From: JAFGFG01 sp964442905
GTDB lineage: Archaea > Aenigmatarchaeota > Aenigmatarchaeia > QMZP01 > JAFGSV01
Length of the DNA: 7,001 bases
Assembly: GCA_964442905.1 (NCBI GenBank)
Contig: CAYUBD010000046.1
Coordinates: 1 to 7,001 of the forward strand
Reading direction: 5' to 3'
Position numbers and translations under genes: made by a program. The notes below the pieces were generated by a model. That model was not told where the DNA came from. It did no database searches and was given only the letters and a program-made list of their open reading frames with translations. This document shows positions 6,454-7,001 of the stretch, piece after piece; the stretch's first letter is position 1, and each line of letters starts with the position of its first letter.

Positions 6454-6990
6454 TTAACCTTCTTTTGGCTTTTCTGCTGCTCCAGAACCGCCCTTGTCTT
6501 CGCCACCGACGAACCAGAACACTATCGCGATGATTATGATCACGAATATTACGGTCCACAGGTCGCTGCCGGTAAGCCAGTACGGCATATACGCCGAGAA
6601 CAGACCTCCCTGACCAAGGATTGCCATGAGTGCCACATATATTATTATGAGCACTACCATGTATTTGATCCACTTGTTCTTCTCATCTCCAAGAAGGTCG
6701 TGAATGTTGACACCGGCCAGGCCCAACACGAGTACTAACAGCAGTACAATTGTTGCGAATCCGAGCCACACGCCGGATGCGGTGGTCAGGAATGTGTACA
6801 GCCATGTGTTGTAGCTGGAGTACAGCATCACGAAGAACGACAGGACGATTGCTATCAGTGCGTGAATCCTGCTGCCTCCTAGTTTCTCTTTCCCAAAGAC
6901 ATACTGCATCAGCCCGTAAAGGAGCGCAAATGCCAGAAGGAACGGGAACAGGTACTGGAAGAACTCCATTCTCTGCATGTTCTGAACCAT
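6454..6990 (-). CDS. Small polytopic membrane protein of unknown function
   Basis: Taken from the ATG at 6990, this is a 178-residue integral membrane protein with hydrophobic segments near residues 12-31, 42-60, 72-95, 108-126 and 143-163 and a short polar, Gly- and Lys-rich tail (KGGSGAAEKPKEG). I see no catalytic motif. The pattern of an FPFLLAFALLYGLM first helix followed by a basic GKEKLGGSRIHALIA loop resembles short membrane proteins I recall from DPANN genomes near pilus-type genes, but that is memory and not a match I can test. The start is unsettled: in-frame ATGs also occur at 6978 and 6969, the latter giving MEFFQYLF, none has a Shine-Dalgarno motif, and the frame stays open to the window's right edge, so the gene could begin further upstream. 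It is convergent with the 344-residue protein gene and is therefore in a separate transcript. Confidence 0.82.
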   Translation of the reverse strand: MVQNMQRMEFFQYLFPFLLAFALLYGLMQYVFGKEKLGGSRIHALIAIVLSFFVMLYSSYNTWLYTFLTTASGVWLGFATIVLLLVLVLGLAGVNIHDLLGDEKNKWIKYMVVLIIIYVALMAILGQGGLFSAYMPYWLTGSDLWTVIFVIIIIAIVFWFVGGEDKGGSGAAEKPKEG

Positions 6991-7001
6991 TGTTTCGAAT
7001 A

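Overview
The window looks like a piece of an archaeal chromosome, most likely from a small-genome (DPANN-type) lineage; I cannot resolve the phylum. The reasons are: a secretion ATPase next to a double-domain F-type membrane platform, an arrangement typical of archaea; TATA-like elements instead of bacterial -35/-10 boxes; Shine-Dalgarno matches to the archaeal 16S tail (AGGTG, GGAG); frequent AGG arginine and ATA isoleucine codons; and short lysine-rich N-termini of a kind common in DPANN proteins.

Left block (1-4850, minus strand). Three genes run right to left: a 748-residue FlaI/GspE-type ATPase (2604-4850), a 703-residue FlaJ/TadC-type platform protein (450-2561), and the first 138 codons of a cysteine-rich, membrane-anchored exported protein (1-414). 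The gaps are only 42 and 35 bases, so this is probably an operon encoding the motor, the membrane platform and perhaps a substrate of an archaeal type IV pilus-like machine. Downstream genes lie beyond the left edge.

Centre (4851-4935). This short divergent promoter region holds two AT-rich, nearly palindromic elements and supplies both the left operon and the genes to the right.

Right block (4936-6410, plus strand). Two genes 47 bases apart encode soluble coiled-coil proteins: a 130-residue protein, and a 344-residue protein with a small N-terminal helical domain, a long proline-rich linker and two coiled-coil stretches. By position and architecture they could be cytosolic accessory factors of the machine, broadly analogous to ArlC/D/E of the archaellum. 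That is inference, not homology I can demonstrate.

Right edge (6454-6990, minus strand). A convergent gene encodes a 178-residue protein with five predicted membrane segments and no recognised function. A hairpin with U-tracts lies in the 43-base convergent gap. No stretch longer than 300 bases lacks a gene. I saw no RNA genes, CRISPR array, insertion sequence or long repeat.
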